Part shown: in pieces, positions 1-7,964 of the stretch
Position numbering within the stretch: the stretch's first letter is position 1
Layout of the letters: every line of letters begins with the position of its first letter
Assembly (NCBI RefSeq): GCF_009659375.1
Contig: NZ_WJQT01000006.1
Span: forward strand, 1 to 64,000
Length of the DNA stretch: 64,000 nt
Source of the DNA: Fundicoccus ignavus
GTDB taxonomy: Bacteria; Bacillota; Bacilli; Lactobacillales; Aerococcaceae
Direction: 5' to 3'
The notes under the pieces: model-generated
What the model saw: the letters and a program-made list of their open reading frames with translations, nothing else
What the model was told of the DNA's origin: nothing
The model's database searches: none
Translations under genes and position numbers: made by a program

Positions 1-262
1 ATTAGTCCGCAACCAATCACGGAAGCGTAACATTCTATCAATCTCTGATGTGCCCAAACTGAACACATGCAGATTAATATCGGTATCCGGTCCTTTAAAC
101 AAACGATGCTCAAACCAGTCAGGTTCTCGAATCTGTAGCACATATCCGGCCGCTTCCAACACTGGAACGTAGGATGACTCATCAGCAGAATCCTTAACAA
201 CCAACCGTATTCTTTTGCAACTCATCATCCGTTGTAAGCATGGAGGTATTATTAGATATCAT
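1..262 (-). pseudogene. GrpB-family (UPF0157) remnant with internal deletion, runs off left edge
   Basis: A good ribosome site (AAAGGAG) precedes ATG at 262. The first residues, MLTTDDELQKNTVG in part, look like the start of GrpB-family nucleotidyltransferase-fold proteins, but the frame stops at residue 23. The middle of the same family continues in another frame from about 228, with blocks resembling DSADESSYVPVLEAAGYV, HRLFKGPDTDINLHVFS and EIDRMLRFRDWLR. About 60 family residues, including the conserved GSTSVPGL-type block, are missing between the two pieces. I read this as a gene broken by an internal out-of-frame deletion. The 3' end lies outside the window. Family function is poorly known. 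Confidence 0.6.
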
Positions 263-333
263 CTTATCGCACTCCTTTGTTAGGTTGTGGTGACTTTAAT
301 ATAGTGAACATTTACGTTTTTGTGAATAGAAAG

Positions 334-363
334 ATGCGGTTGATGTTCGTTCATCAACCGCAT
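334..363 (-). terminator. Hairpin downstream of small membrane gene
   Basis: A perfect 12-bp stem (ATGCGGTTGATG, 334-345, with its complement at 352-363) has a 6-nt loop. It lies about 110 bp beyond the stop of the 57-residue gene. The minus-strand tail is only moderately T-rich, so terminator function is probable rather than certain. Confidence 0.5.
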
Positions 364-472
364 TTAATATAGAGCCTATATTTTTAACTCTAACTTTGGG
401 GTCACATCATTTAAGGGGGTTCATTTGGTTTAATTTTTACCTGTTATCTATTAAATAAACAGGTAACAAAAA

Positions 473-646
473 CTAGCTATCTTTTTTATTTTTGTTCTCT
501 AAATATTTACTAACGAGGAAAGAAGATGATGTCATGGCTATGACAACCCACCATTTAAATTCTTTATTAGCTAGCAGTGTTAATACATACACCATCGTTA
601 AAGTTAATAAGTTATAACCTACTAATTTTATTAAGTCTTTGCTCAT
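473..646 (-). CDS. Small membrane protein, 57 aa
   Basis: The start codon overlaps the stop of the upstream secreted-protein gene (TAATGA), a layout that implies translational coupling. The protein has two hydrophobic segments, roughly residues 7-25 and 32-46, and a lysine/asparagine-rich tail (NKNKKDS). A small two-helix protein directly after a small secreted protein recalls bacteriocin-immunity or secreted-peptide/accessory pairs, but I recognise no family. No separate promoter is visible. The upstream partner carries a nonsense codon, so coupling may now be impaired. Confidence 0.55.
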   Translation of the reverse strand: MSKDLIKLVGYNLLTLTMVYVLTLLANKEFKWWVVIAMTSSSFLVSKYLENKNKKDS

Positions 647-1227
647 TAAAAATTAATCCTTCCATTGTTAGGAACAGCATCGTTTTCGTCCCATAATTGA
701 GCTAAATAGGTATCTGGTGATAGTAAATTCATTGCAAATTCTAATACAACATCATTCACAACCCAGCTTCCTAAATATTTTGCAATTGCTTAACGTATGG
801 CACTTTTTGCTGCGTGTTTACCTTTTACTTTTATTAAAGTACTTCCTCCTAGAGCTAATGCAATAGCAGTATCTAGGGCCGCTCCCATTTGATCTACAGT
901 TATACCTTGCCATGATGATCTAGTTTGAGCCTGAGACGATGTATATTCTGTTTGTAACGAGTACTCACCTTGAAGTTGTTTGTATATTACTTCTATAATC
1001 CACTCTTTAGAAATACTAGGGTGTAATGCTTGAATTTCATTAGCAAGTGAGTTGATTTCTACCTCTGTTAATGAAAGAGATGTAGGCTCTACAATTTCAA
1101 CTTCAGTGTATTCTTGTGTTTGTTGTTCATTTTCAGTAGCGTAAACAGTTGTAATATTAGGAAATATAGAAGCACTTAGAAGCATTATAGCGAAAGATAA
1201 CGAAACGATTCTAAGGTTTTGATTCAT
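646..1227 (-). pseudogene. Secreted small protein with in-frame TAA
   Basis: From ATG at 1227 (ribosome site GGGAGAAA) the product has an N-terminal signal peptide (hydrophobic residues 9-28, cleavage near VYA-TE). It then has an acidic stretch, a Trp-Gln-Gly-Ile segment and a Gly/Ala-rich segment (LDTAIALALGGS). Codon 146 is TAA. The same frame then stays open for 47 more codons (AIAKYLGSWVVNDVVLEF onward) to a stop at 646 that overlaps the next start. A CAA-to-TAA change would explain the interruption. The complete product would be about 193 residues. Function unknown; a bacteriocin-like or peptide-associated role is only a guess from size, secretion and neighbour. Confidence 0.6.
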
Positions 1228-1404
1228 AATTTCTCCCTTTTTTTAATGTTTATTTGTTTACTGTACAATGTGTTTGAATAATATAATCGATTTAGCCCCA
1301 ACTTTTCTATTTAAAAAACGTTTCCCCCCTACAATTATATCTTAAAAAAATTTATCTTGTTGTCAAATGTCATGAAGATCGCTTTATAGTTAACAGGCGT
1401 TATA

Positions 1405-1413
1405 TGTTATAAT
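1405..1413 (+). promoter_or_regulatory. Extended -10 promoter element for the DJ-1-like gene
   Basis: TGTTATAAT matches the TGnTATAAT extended -10 consensus about 60 bp upstream of the plus-strand start at 1474. The -35 region (near 1385) is poor, as is usual for extended -10 promoters. Confidence 0.5.
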
Positions 1414-1473
1414 TTATATTAGATACGTGTGAATTTATAAAGCTCCATGGGGACGAAAGGAGTTTTATAAATC

Positions 1474-2097
1474 ATGAAAAGAAAAGCATTAGTTTTTTTA
1501 TATGAAGGAATATCTTTATTTGAGATAACTCAATTAACAGCTTTCCTGACCTCATATCAAACCGTTGAATTAGAATGGATTCTTGATACAGTTTCTTCTG
1601 AAAAGAAATTGATAAGAAGCGAAGATAATTTTAATCTTCTCCCGGACTATACTTTCGGTGAAATAGACTATACTGAGTATGAACTCATCATACTATCGGG
1701 TATCATCGATTTTAGAAAAGTAATTAATGATGAAAGATTCATTAAGGCTCTAGGAGAGTTAAAAACTATCAGTAGTGATCGGCCGTTAATAGCGGCTATT
1801 TCAGCTGCTCCTATTTTAATGGCAAAAGCAGGGTTACTAGATTCATGTCAGTTTACTTGTGGGCTCTTTGAGGAAGATATTGATGCTCACTCTTTTATAA
1901 AGCAAGAAAATATTGTAAGAAAGCCTATTGTTTATGATGAAAAAAATAATATCCTTACAGCAATTGGCTTTGCCTCTAGAAATTTTGCGATAGAAACTGC
2001 TCGATTATTAGGTTATAACTTATCTGATGATGCATTTATTGGTGCAGACAAGGATAGGATTTACACACCAGAAGAATTAACATTTTTTAGAAATTAA
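1474..2097 (+). CDS. DJ-1/PfpI-family protein lacking the nucleophile cysteine
   Basis: The 207-residue product has the class I glutamine-amidotransferase-like fold of the DJ-1/PfpI (ThiJ) family: N-terminal beta strand KALVFLYEGISLFEI, the strand YELIILSGI, and the elbow AAISAAPILMAKAGLL near residues 107-122. Family members normally carry a catalytic Cys in the elbow (I-C-A-G/A-P). Here the position is Ser110, so classical cysteine chemistry is unlikely. Members act as glyoxalases, proteases, chaperones or sensors; the role here cannot be assigned. A strong AAAGGAG site sits 11 nt before ATG. It is monocistronic and followed by a terminator. Confidence 0.75.
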   Translation: MKRKALVFLYEGISLFEITQLTAFLTSYQTVELEWILDTVSSEKKLIRSEDNFNLLPDYTFGEIDYTEYELIILSGIIDFRKVINDERFIKALGELKTISSDRPLIAAISAAPILMAKAGLLDSCQFTCGLFEEDIDAHSFIKQENIVRKPIVYDEKNNILTAIGFASRNFAIETARLLGYNLSDDAFIGADKDRIYTPEELTFFRN

Positions 2098-2120
2098 TAG
2101 ATGTTTGCACGTATCTCTTT

Positions 2121-2150
2121 AAGGCAGTTATACACTGCCTTTTTGTTTTA
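2121..2150 (+). terminator. Rho-independent terminator after DJ-1-like gene
   Basis: The stem AGGCAGT/ACTGCCT (2122-2128 and 2134-2140) is followed by TTTTGTTTTA, 24 bp beyond the stop codon at 2097. Confidence 0.8.
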
Positions 2151-2310
2151 TTTATGAAGAATAAAACAAGAGAGTCTAATTTGGTACACGGAATAGATAA
2201 AATGAAACTGAACCGTTCCCATCCTCTCTTCGTCTTTTTTTAACTTCTATTAATACTTTTAACTAAAAAAGAGGTTAGCAGACACGTTATTAATGACTAG
2301 AAATCCTCTA

Positions 2311-2541
2311 TTAAGTAATTTTATCCATTTCTTTTTGGTCAATACTACACACTCCACATGTTTTGAGAGGTATAGATAGCTGTAAAAAATAAATTGCATG
2401 AATATTTCCATGTGAAATTCTCTTTGTGGGAAGATATCCAATATTGGCTCTCGTATGGGGGAACATATCAATCAGTTTTACATGTTTTGCAGATGTAACC
2501 AAAAAGCCAATTAATATTAATCGTTTTATTGTTATACTCAT
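2311..2541 (-). CDS. Doubtful 76-aa reading frame after the ABC operon
   Basis: A short frame lies 14 bp beyond the permease gene on the same strand. It begins with a weakly hydrophobic segment (LILIGFLVTSA). No ribosome site is visible before ATG at 2541, no family is recognised, and a second overlapping frame (2259-2471) covers the same DNA. It may be a decayed operon member or non-coding. The stretch 2151-2310 shows nothing else I can name. Confidence 0.2.
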   Translation of the reverse strand: MSITIKRLILIGFLVTSAKHVKLIDMFPHTRANIGYLPTKRISHGNIHAIYFLQLSIPLKTCGVCSIDQKEMDKIT

Positions 2542-2555
2542 TTTGCTTATAACAA

Positions 2556-3155
2556 TTAAGCTTTATCCTTTTTAATATTCATAGAAATCATTAAAGACAT
2601 CACATTTAGTATAACAACAAATGCAAGTAAAATAACGGGAGATAAGTTAAATATTTTAAGAATAATTCTACTATCAACTTTCTGCAGAATTGGTCCGCTT
2701 GCACCAACAAGCGCCATTGTAATAATAAAAACAAACCTACCTTTTTCACTGCCAAATTTAAAGAGAATGGGAGTATTTATTGCTATAAAGATAAGACCTC
2801 CCATAACGGCAAATAGTAGAACATTTATATCATCATCTATCACCACAATGCCATTATATTTCCAAATAATTTGACCAATAAATACAAGCAGAGCTGCACC
2901 AAACATACAAAGATAACCCAGCAAATATTTACTAAAAATAAGATCAAATTTTGAGTAAGGCATCATGGCGGCAAGTTCATTCCACTTAGAGCGTTCATCA
3001 TAAGCAATCGCTGTCATTGGTAACACCGCTCCTAGTAAAATTGAGAAAGTAGACATCGCTTCTCCTGTTGTCAGCGCAATAACTGGAATAATAATAAGAA
3101 ATATTTTAAGCTGTTTTGTGATAACATAAAAATCTTTTAATAGTAAGCTTTTCAT
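2556..3155 (-). CDS. ABC-2 type transporter permease
   Basis: The 199-residue protein has about six hydrophobic segments starting at LKIFLIIIPVIAL and the ABC2_membrane_5 pattern, including AIAYDERSKWNELAAMMPYSK. That loop is typical of permeases paired with YtrB-like ATPases in GntR-controlled operons. The start codon immediately follows the ATPase stop. It should form the membrane half of an exporter or of an envelope-stress ABC system with the 3156-4001 product. The substrate is unknown; relatives respond to cell-wall antibiotics. Confidence 0.8.
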   Translation of the reverse strand: MKSLLLKDFYVITKQLKIFLIIIPVIALTTGEAMSTFSILLGAVLPMTAIAYDERSKWNELAAMMPYSKFDLIFSKYLLGYLCMFGAALLVFIGQIIWKYNGIVVIDDDINVLLFAVMGGLIFIAINTPILFKFGSEKGRFVFIITMALVGASGPILQKVDSRIILKIFNLSPVILLAFVVILNVMSLMISMNIKKDKA

Positions 3156-4001
3156 TTAGACACCTTCCTTTACCATCAATAAAATAATATCTTCAAGTCT
3201 GGTATTTTCTACCCTAAAGGCTGCGTTAATTTTATCTTTTTGTACAAGTACTTCGTAGCCGAAACTTGTTCTAATTTTGCGAACAATGGAATCCTTTGGT
3301 AATGTTTCCAACTGATTTTTCGCCAGTTTTATGACTGCATATTTTTCTAATAACAAATCTTTTTCTTCAACTAAAAGAAGCTCACCTTTATGAATAAAGC
3401 AGATATAATCACAAATTTTTTCAAGGTCACTGATAATATGCGATGAAAGTAAAATTGAATGATTCTCGTCCCTTGTAAAGTCATTAAACACATCGAGAAT
3501 TTCATCTCTCACCATAGGATCGAGTCCACTGGTTGCCTCATCTAAAATAAGTAGTTTTGGATTATGGGATAGTGCAACTGCGACAGACAATTTCATTTTC
3601 ATTCCTCTTGAAAAGTCTTTAAATATTTTCGTGAGAGGTAAAGAGAACTTTTTTATGTATTCAAAATAAGAATCCTCGTTCCAATTTTTATAGATAAGTT
3701 TCATTATGTTATTAATATTTTTAGCATTTAATACTTCTGGAAAATATGCCTCATCAAGTACAACCCCGATATCTTGCTTAAGATTTGTAAATTCCTTAGA
3801 TAAATTAGACACCCCTAAAACTGAAACTTCACCATTATCTGCTTCTAAGGTGTTCATAATAAGTTTTATAGCTGTGCTTTTTCCTGCGCCATTTTCACCA
3901 ACTAGCCCCATAATCGTTCCTGAAGGTACATTAAAATTAAGATCTTTAAGTGTGAAATCACCAAAAGATTTTGTAAGATTCTTCACTTCAATACTGTTCA
4001 T
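3156..4001 (-). CDS. ABC transporter ATP-binding protein (YtrB/BcrA-like)
   Basis: The 281-residue ATPase has Walker A GENGAGKST (35-43), signature-like FSRGMKM (130-136) in place of LSGGQ, Walker B LLILDEA (150-156) and a switch His in LLSSHI. The C-terminal ~70 residues form the accessory domain seen in BcrA/YtrB-type exporters. It sits between the GntR regulator (2-nt gap) and the permease (adjacent), so the three form one operon. Ribosome site GGAGGAATAA precedes the ATG. Confidence 0.88.
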   Translation of the reverse strand: MNSIEVKNLTKSFGDFTLKDLNFNVPSGTIMGLVGENGAGKSTAIKLIMNTLEADNGEVSVLGVSNLSKEFTNLKQDIGVVLDEAYFPEVLNAKNINNIMKLIYKNWNEDSYFEYIKKFSLPLTKIFKDFSRGMKMKLSVAVALSHNPKLLILDEATSGLDPMVRDEILDVFNDFTRDENHSILLSSHIISDLEKICDYICFIHKGELLLVEEKDLLLEKYAVIKLAKNQLETLPKDSIVRKIRTSFGYEVLVQKDKINAAFRVENTRLEDIILLMVKEGV

Positions 4002-4003
4002 AT

Positions 4004-4378
4004 TTATTCCTCCTCTGAAATGATTTTGAACATTTCAATAATATCGTCTACTGTTAATTTACACGCTGGAGCAATCTTTAAAATTATTCTGAAGTGCTCC
4101 TCAATTTCTTTTAAATGGGCTTCCCTCAATATTTCTGTATTTTTTTCTGCAACAAAAGAGCCTTTACCTATTGCTGAATAAATATATCCGTCTTTTTCAA
4201 GTTCATCATAAGCTCTTTTGGTTGTTATCACACTAATTCTTAAATCTTTTGCAAGATTACGAATAGACGGGAGTAAATCCCCTTCTTTAAGCTCAGATGA
4301 AATAATTGCAGACTTTATTTGACGATATATTTGCTCATAAATCGGCTCATTATTTGCGTTGCTAATAATGATATTCAT
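4004..4378 (-). CDS. GntR-family transcriptional regulator, YtrA subfamily
   Basis: The 124-residue protein has an N-terminal winged helix: IYEQIYRQIKSAIISSELKE, GDLLPSIRNLAKDLRIS, then YDELEKDGYIYSAIGKGSFVA. It also has the short ~50-residue helical C-terminal region that defines YtrA-type GntR proteins. These repress the ABC operon that follows and are released under envelope stress. GGAGGTAGAAG precedes ATG. First gene of the operon, with a consensus promoter and a palindromic operator directly upstream. Confidence 0.88.
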   Translation of the reverse strand: MNIIISNANNEPIYEQIYRQIKSAIISSELKEGDLLPSIRNLAKDLRISVITTKRAYDELEKDGYIYSAIGKGSFVAEKNTEILREAHLKEIEEHFRIILKIAPACKLTVDDIIEMFKIISEEE

Positions 4379-4397
4379 CTTCTACCTCCAATGTAAG

Positions 4398-4446
4398 TGT
4401 ATATATTGAATATAAACATTATATACTCAGCGAACAGTTGTGTCAA
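4398..4446 (-). promoter_or_regulatory. Consensus sigma-A promoter and YtrA-type operator
   Basis: On the minus strand TTGACA (4441-4446) and TATAAT (4418-4423) are separated by exactly 17 bp. Immediately downstream, overlapping the -10 edge, lies a 21-bp imperfect palindrome (4398-4418; TGT...ACA, 18 of 21 positions symmetric) that fits autorepression by the GntR protein. Confidence 0.85.
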
Positions 4447-4621
4447 GATATAAAGTAAGGCGGACTATATTTTAATCCAGCCTAAAGGTATGCAAACCAA
4501 TCTTTCTGGAAATTCTTATTGGTTGACAATTACGAAGGTACTCAGAACATTTTTTTCTTGAACAAGCACAAATAAAACCCACAACTCTACCGCAGAGTCA
4601 TGGGTTATTTGCTTTGAGTTT

Positions 4622-4866
4622 TCATATTTCCATTTCGATGCCAGATTTGAAGGCTATGACGAAGTGGTCTTCATAGACTGTAACGCTCTGGATTATCTTC
4701 CTTACAAGCTTATCATCATATTCTAAGGTGCGAAATTTGTTCTTGCGGATAAATTCAATCAGCTCATTGATTCGCTCGTTCTCGCCACTGAGGGAGGCAT
4801 CTTCTAATAAAAAGATCCGTCGCTTATTTCGCAGTTCATCAATCTCATCTGCTATGCTTAATCATT
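4622..4866 (-). pseudogene. C-terminal fragment of a large serine recombinase
   Basis: About 80 codons are open up to the TGA at 4622 and encode the final coiled-coil and tail of a large serine recombinase. The segment IDELRNKRRIFLLEDAS is followed by YDDKLVRKIIQSVTVYED and the terminal FKSGIEMEI. The end closely resembles those of the full-length enzymes at 14129 and 23178 (LVRRLVDKV..., FKSGINVEV). A stop codon lies just upstream and no catalytic domain is present, so this is a relic of an element integrated earlier. Confidence 0.7.
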
Positions 4867-5158
4867 AGACTCAGAGTATCTACAGTCTAGCTTGGAAGGG
4901 TTCTCTTCTATATAAACGGGCTCGCCGAGGGGTCTTGCAGACGGCTAGTCGGCTTTTCAAGCCGAGTATCAGCGACCCCATTGGGTCAATTAGCTGATAC
5001 CTGTTTGATATTTGCTGCCCTACTTTTTCAGTAGGTCTGCAAACCTCAAACTAAAATTGAAGGAAATTTCATAAAATAGAATTCTATTTTGTAAAAACTT
5101 ATTTTTTCTAATAGGTTTTACTTAATTACTATTAAGACAAACTGGTTTATGAAATGTA

Positions 5159-5443
5159 TTACTTCTTATTCTTTAATTCTAAAAAAGTTGGCGTGATATT
5201 TAACAAAATTGATATCACCGTCAGAACCCAATACGCTATGCTCATGGTAGGCACGACATCTAATAAAGCAGACCAATCTTCGGCGTTTACCCAATCAGAC
5301 ACCATGCTGTAACTTGCAGCGAGTGTTAATGCTGTAAATGACAAACCAATCGCCATCGCTAAATGATAATTTTTACCTGCTTTGTAGAGATAAAGATTTA
5401 AGAAAGTTGCGACGATCGCAATACCACCAAATATTAACCACAT
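5159..5443 (-). CDS. Small membrane protein linked to plasmid replication gene, 94 aa
   Basis: Three hydrophobic segments (residues about 1-17, 28-46 and 65-88) end in LELKNKK. A clean ribosome site (GGAGGAATAATT) precedes ATG at 5443. It lies just downstream of the truncated rolling-circle Rep gene and between the duplicated blocks, so it probably came with that plasmid segment. I do not recognise the family; a maintenance or conjugation-accessory role would be a guess. Confidence 0.6.
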   Translation of the reverse strand: MWLIFGGIAIVATFLNLYLYKAGKNYHLAMAIGLSFTALTLAASYSMVSDWVNAEDWSALLDVVPTMSIAYWVLTVISILLNITPTFLELKNKK

Positions 5444-5546
5444 AATTATTCCTCCAATATTTTTTGTATGAGTTTTACTTAATTCTTATTGTGTCAAACT
5501 CAGTTTCAGTAGGTATGCAAACCCCAAACCAGTCAGTGGGCTTTTA

Positions 5547-5998
5547 TTATCTAAGTTCATTTTTCTTTTTTAACCACATACCGTCAATCATCTTGTTAAT
5601 TGCTAAAGTATTATAGTTAGTCGCTACATCAAACCAATCATCAGAATGTTGAATACAAATCATTAAAAAATCAGCATAATTATCAATCTTATTTTCGTAA
5701 ATATAAGTGATAATATCTTTCATTACATTTAATTTGTTTGTTTTCGTTAATTCAAAATAACTTTCAACATCTGCACCACAATGAGCAACAATTTCATCTC
5801 TTGAGTATTGATATTTTTCAGGGTTGTCTAAGTGTATAAAATATCTAATCATTCCACGTCCTGAACCAACTTTTTGTGGTGCAGGCACATTCAAAGGTTC
5901 AACAATTTTTGTTACAGCTTTTAAAGAAATAGGTCCATCAGACGATAACATCACATGCCAGTGTGGCTTTTTAGTTGTGTTATCAGGATTAAGATCTT
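5547..5998 (-). pseudogene. Rolling-circle plasmid Rep (pMV158/pLS1 RepB family), N-terminus removed by IS1216
   Basis: The remaining ~150 residues contain the HUH metal motif in KPHWHVM, the segment YFIHLDNPEKYQYS and a downstream Tyr region (ADVESYFELTK), matching Rep_2-type initiators such as pMV158 RepB. The first ~50 residues of the family are missing: IS1216 begins at 5999, and an open frame reaching 6011 starts inside the IS. Rep proteins of this family nick the double-strand origin of small plasmids. No intact origin was identified. This marks an integrated plasmid segment. Confidence 0.75.
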
Positions 5999-6806
5999 GG
6001 TTCTGTTGCAAAGTTTTCCAAAAAATCTATTTTAGTGTAAAATTGAGAAAAAAGACAGAGAGGACAGAGTAATGAATCATTTTAAAGGCAAACAATTCAA
6101 AAAAGACGTCATTATTGTCGCTGTTGGTTACTACCTGCGTTACAATCTAAGCTATCGTGAAGTTCAAGAATTGTTATATGATCGTGGAATAAATGTTTGT
6201 CATACTACGATTTATCGTTGGGTGCAAGAGTACAGCAAAGTCCTCTATTATCTTTGGAAGAAGAAAAATAGACAATCCTTCTATTCATGGAAAATGGACG
6301 AAACCTATATCAAAATTAAGGGACGTTGGCATTATCTTTATCGTGCAATTGATGCGGACGGCTTAACCTTAGATATCTGGTTACGAAAGAAACGGGATAC
6401 GCAAGCAGCCTATGCTTTCTTAAAACGACTCCATAAACAGTTTGGTGAGCCGAAAGCAATTGTGACCGATAAAGCACCTTCTCTTGGCTCCGCCTTTAGA
6501 AAGTTACAGAGTGTGGGTTTATATACTAAGACAGAGCACCGAACTGTGAAGTATCTTAACAATTTAATAGAACAAGACTATCGACCTATTAAACGACGAA
6601 ATAAATTTTATCAAAGTCTCCGTACAGCCTCTTCCACGATTAAGGGCATGGAGACCATTCGAGGAATATATAAAAAGAACCGAAGAAATGGAACGCTCTT
6701 CGGCTTTTCGGTGTCTACTGAAATCAAGGTATTAATGGGAATAACAGCCTAAGATATTTGGAGTTCAGAGAGGGCGCGTTTGATTTTCAAACTTCGCAAC
6801 AGAACC
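5999..6806 (+). mobile_element. IS1216 (IS6 family), complete, 808 bp
   Basis: The left terminal repeat GGTTCTGTTGCAAAGTTT begins at 5999. The right end carries its near-perfect inverse AAACTTCGCAACAGAACC, ending at 6806. The single transposase gene fills the element and the length is that of IS1216. Flanking octamers differ (AAGATCTT on the left, ATTTTTTC on the right), so there is no target duplication. It truncates a gene on each side, which points to IS-mediated deletion or recombination rather than simple insertion. Confidence 0.93.
6072..6752 (+). CDS. tnp: IS1216 transposase
   Basis: The 226-residue DDE transposase has an N-terminal helix-turn-helix (LSYREVQELLYDRGINVCHT) and the catalytic triad in MDETYIK (D76), VTDKAPS (D133) and NNLIEQD (E167). 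The sequence is recognisably IS1216/IS6 family, close to the enterococcal element. It catalyses replicative transposition and cointegrate formation, often linking plasmids and resistance genes. Full length with no frameshift, so it is probably active. Confidence 0.95.
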   Translation: MNHFKGKQFKKDVIIVAVGYYLRYNLSYREVQELLYDRGINVCHTTIYRWVQEYSKVLYYLWKKKNRQSFYSWKMDETYIKIKGRWHYLYRAIDADGLTLDIWLRKKRDTQAAYAFLKRLHKQFGEPKAIVTDKAPSLGSAFRKLQSVGLYTKTEHRTVKYLNNLIEQDYRPIKRRNKFYQSLRTASSTIKGMETIRGIYKKNRRNGTLFGFSVSTEIKVLMGITA

Positions 6807-7432
6807 ATTTTTTCTATGTTAAGTAGGAAATCGTCAAAGAAATTAAACTCCGTTGGCGAAAAAGATAATTCGGCTTCTTTCGTTAAATCGTGTATAGCAC
6901 TGTGAGAATCGAACACTGTAATTCGGTTGGTATAAGGATGATCCTTATCAGTAGGATAATGTATCTCCTCTATATTTCCACTATCATCTTCGAAAATAAC
7001 TTTTGAACTAGGTTGTTCAGAACTTTTTTCGAATAAATTAGGTAGTATATTTTTATCACCTCTTGAAATAAAGATATTGTTTAAAATTCTTGTGTATCCA
7101 GATTTACCAGTACCATTCTCACCATATACTAAAGTAACTTCATCACCAACAGGAAATACTTCATTGTTTTTAATAGCATTTACACCACTAACATTTGATA
7201 AACCTCTCCATTTTATATTTGGTATCTTACTAGTATCAGTTTTACTATTTGAAAAATTCAATCCATTCTTTTCTAATGGTTCGCTAACAAGGCTATTTTC
7301 CTTTTTGAAAATAAGAAAAATTTCTTCTATATCCTCATCTGTAATTGTGCGATTGCTTAATAACTTTTCTGCTATTACTTGTTGCCAATATGGTTGCCTT
7401 TCTACCCAACTTATAATATCAGTTATAATCAT
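6807..7432 (-). pseudogene. AAA_13 ATPase (PrrC/RloC-like) cut by IS1216
   Basis: The N-terminal part has WRGLSNVSGVNAIKNN followed by Walker A VYGENGTGKSGYTR and a segment ITVFDSHSAIHDL. This is the pattern of AAA_13 proteins such as RloC/PrrC-type anticodon nucleases and other ABC-like defence ATPases. The native frame ends at the IS boundary, and the last ~18 codons read into IS1216 DNA. Signature, Walker B and any nuclease domain are lost. ATG at 7432 fits the GGAGG site better than the further upstream ATG. Most likely a dead defence gene. Confidence 0.65.
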
Positions 7433-7653
7433 TTTCTTCTTCTCCCTCCACATAAGTTTATTATGATGAGCTTACCATATTAATGTAGGTAATTTGACAT
7501 AACCTTATCTTATGTGACAAATAGTTCACAAGTGAAAGAAATTTAAAATTGCAATAGAAAAAAGCCAATATTAATCTAAAAACAATTAATTAGAATTTCC
7601 AAATGATTATTTTGCAAATCTATTCGAATCGATAAATAGATTGTAATATACAA

Positions 7654-7690
7654 AAAGACGACCACAATTATTTTAAACTGTAGTCGTCTT
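7654..7690. terminator. Bidirectional terminator hairpin
   Basis: AAGACGAC and GTCGTCTT flank a short AT-rich loop, with A/T-rich sequence on both sides. The surrounding 7454-7825 stretch has no gene I can support. Confidence 0.6.
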
Positions 7691-7825
7691 ATTATTCTAT
7701 TGTATTGTGTTCCCACACCTCAGATCAATTACTACCGAAACAGTAATGTGGTTTTTCAGTACTTTATTTCTCACCTTCTCCCACAAACACGAAATGCTTG
7801 TGAAAGTGTTTAAAACTAAGGATTT

Positions 7826-7945
7826 CTATATAGTTTTTCTTTGTAGCAACGATACACACTCAACATGAGATATGTAGGTTATTTGCGAACATATCCAAAT
7901 CCCGTTTAAAATCTATACTTTTTAACGTTCCTACACAGTCTCAAC
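7826..7945 (-). other. rlmCD-like 3'-end scars (candidate att relics)
   Basis: On the minus strand the frame HVECVSLLQRKTI ends with TAG at 7826. This resembles the C-terminus of RlmCD/TrmA-family RNA methyltransferases, whose last residues commonly read HVETVVLL. A second core, GTTGAGACTGTGT (complement of 7933-7945), lies 70 bp upstream and would read VETV. Similar ends occur at 10460-10507 and 19462-19515. I interpret them as crossover scars left by elements using the rlmCD 3' end; the family match is from memory. Confidence 0.45.
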
Positions 7946-7964
7946 TAGGCTATTTTCTGCATTT

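Larger units (their letters stand above)
4487..5523. repeat. Three copies of GGTNTGCAAACC and a longer duplicated block
   Basis: The 12-mer GGTATGCAAACC occurs at 4487-4498 and 5512-5523, with a one-base variant at 5034-5045. A longer imperfect repeat also occurs: GGTTTTACTTAATT... at 5114-5149 resembles AGTTTTACTTAATTCTTATT at 5471-5505. The copies flank the serine-recombinase fragment and the small plasmid-type genes. They could be replication iterons of the rolling-circle replicon or junctions of past recombination; the sequence does not decide. The GC-rich stretch 4900-5020 is otherwise unassigned. Confidence 0.5.

Noticed and set aside
2259-2471. 70-codon minus-strand frame overlapping 2311-2541
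   Set aside because: No ribosome site and no recognisable sequence.
3706-4023. 105-codon plus-strand open frame
   Set aside because: Antisense to the ABC ATPase/GntR junction; a mirror frame with no start signals.
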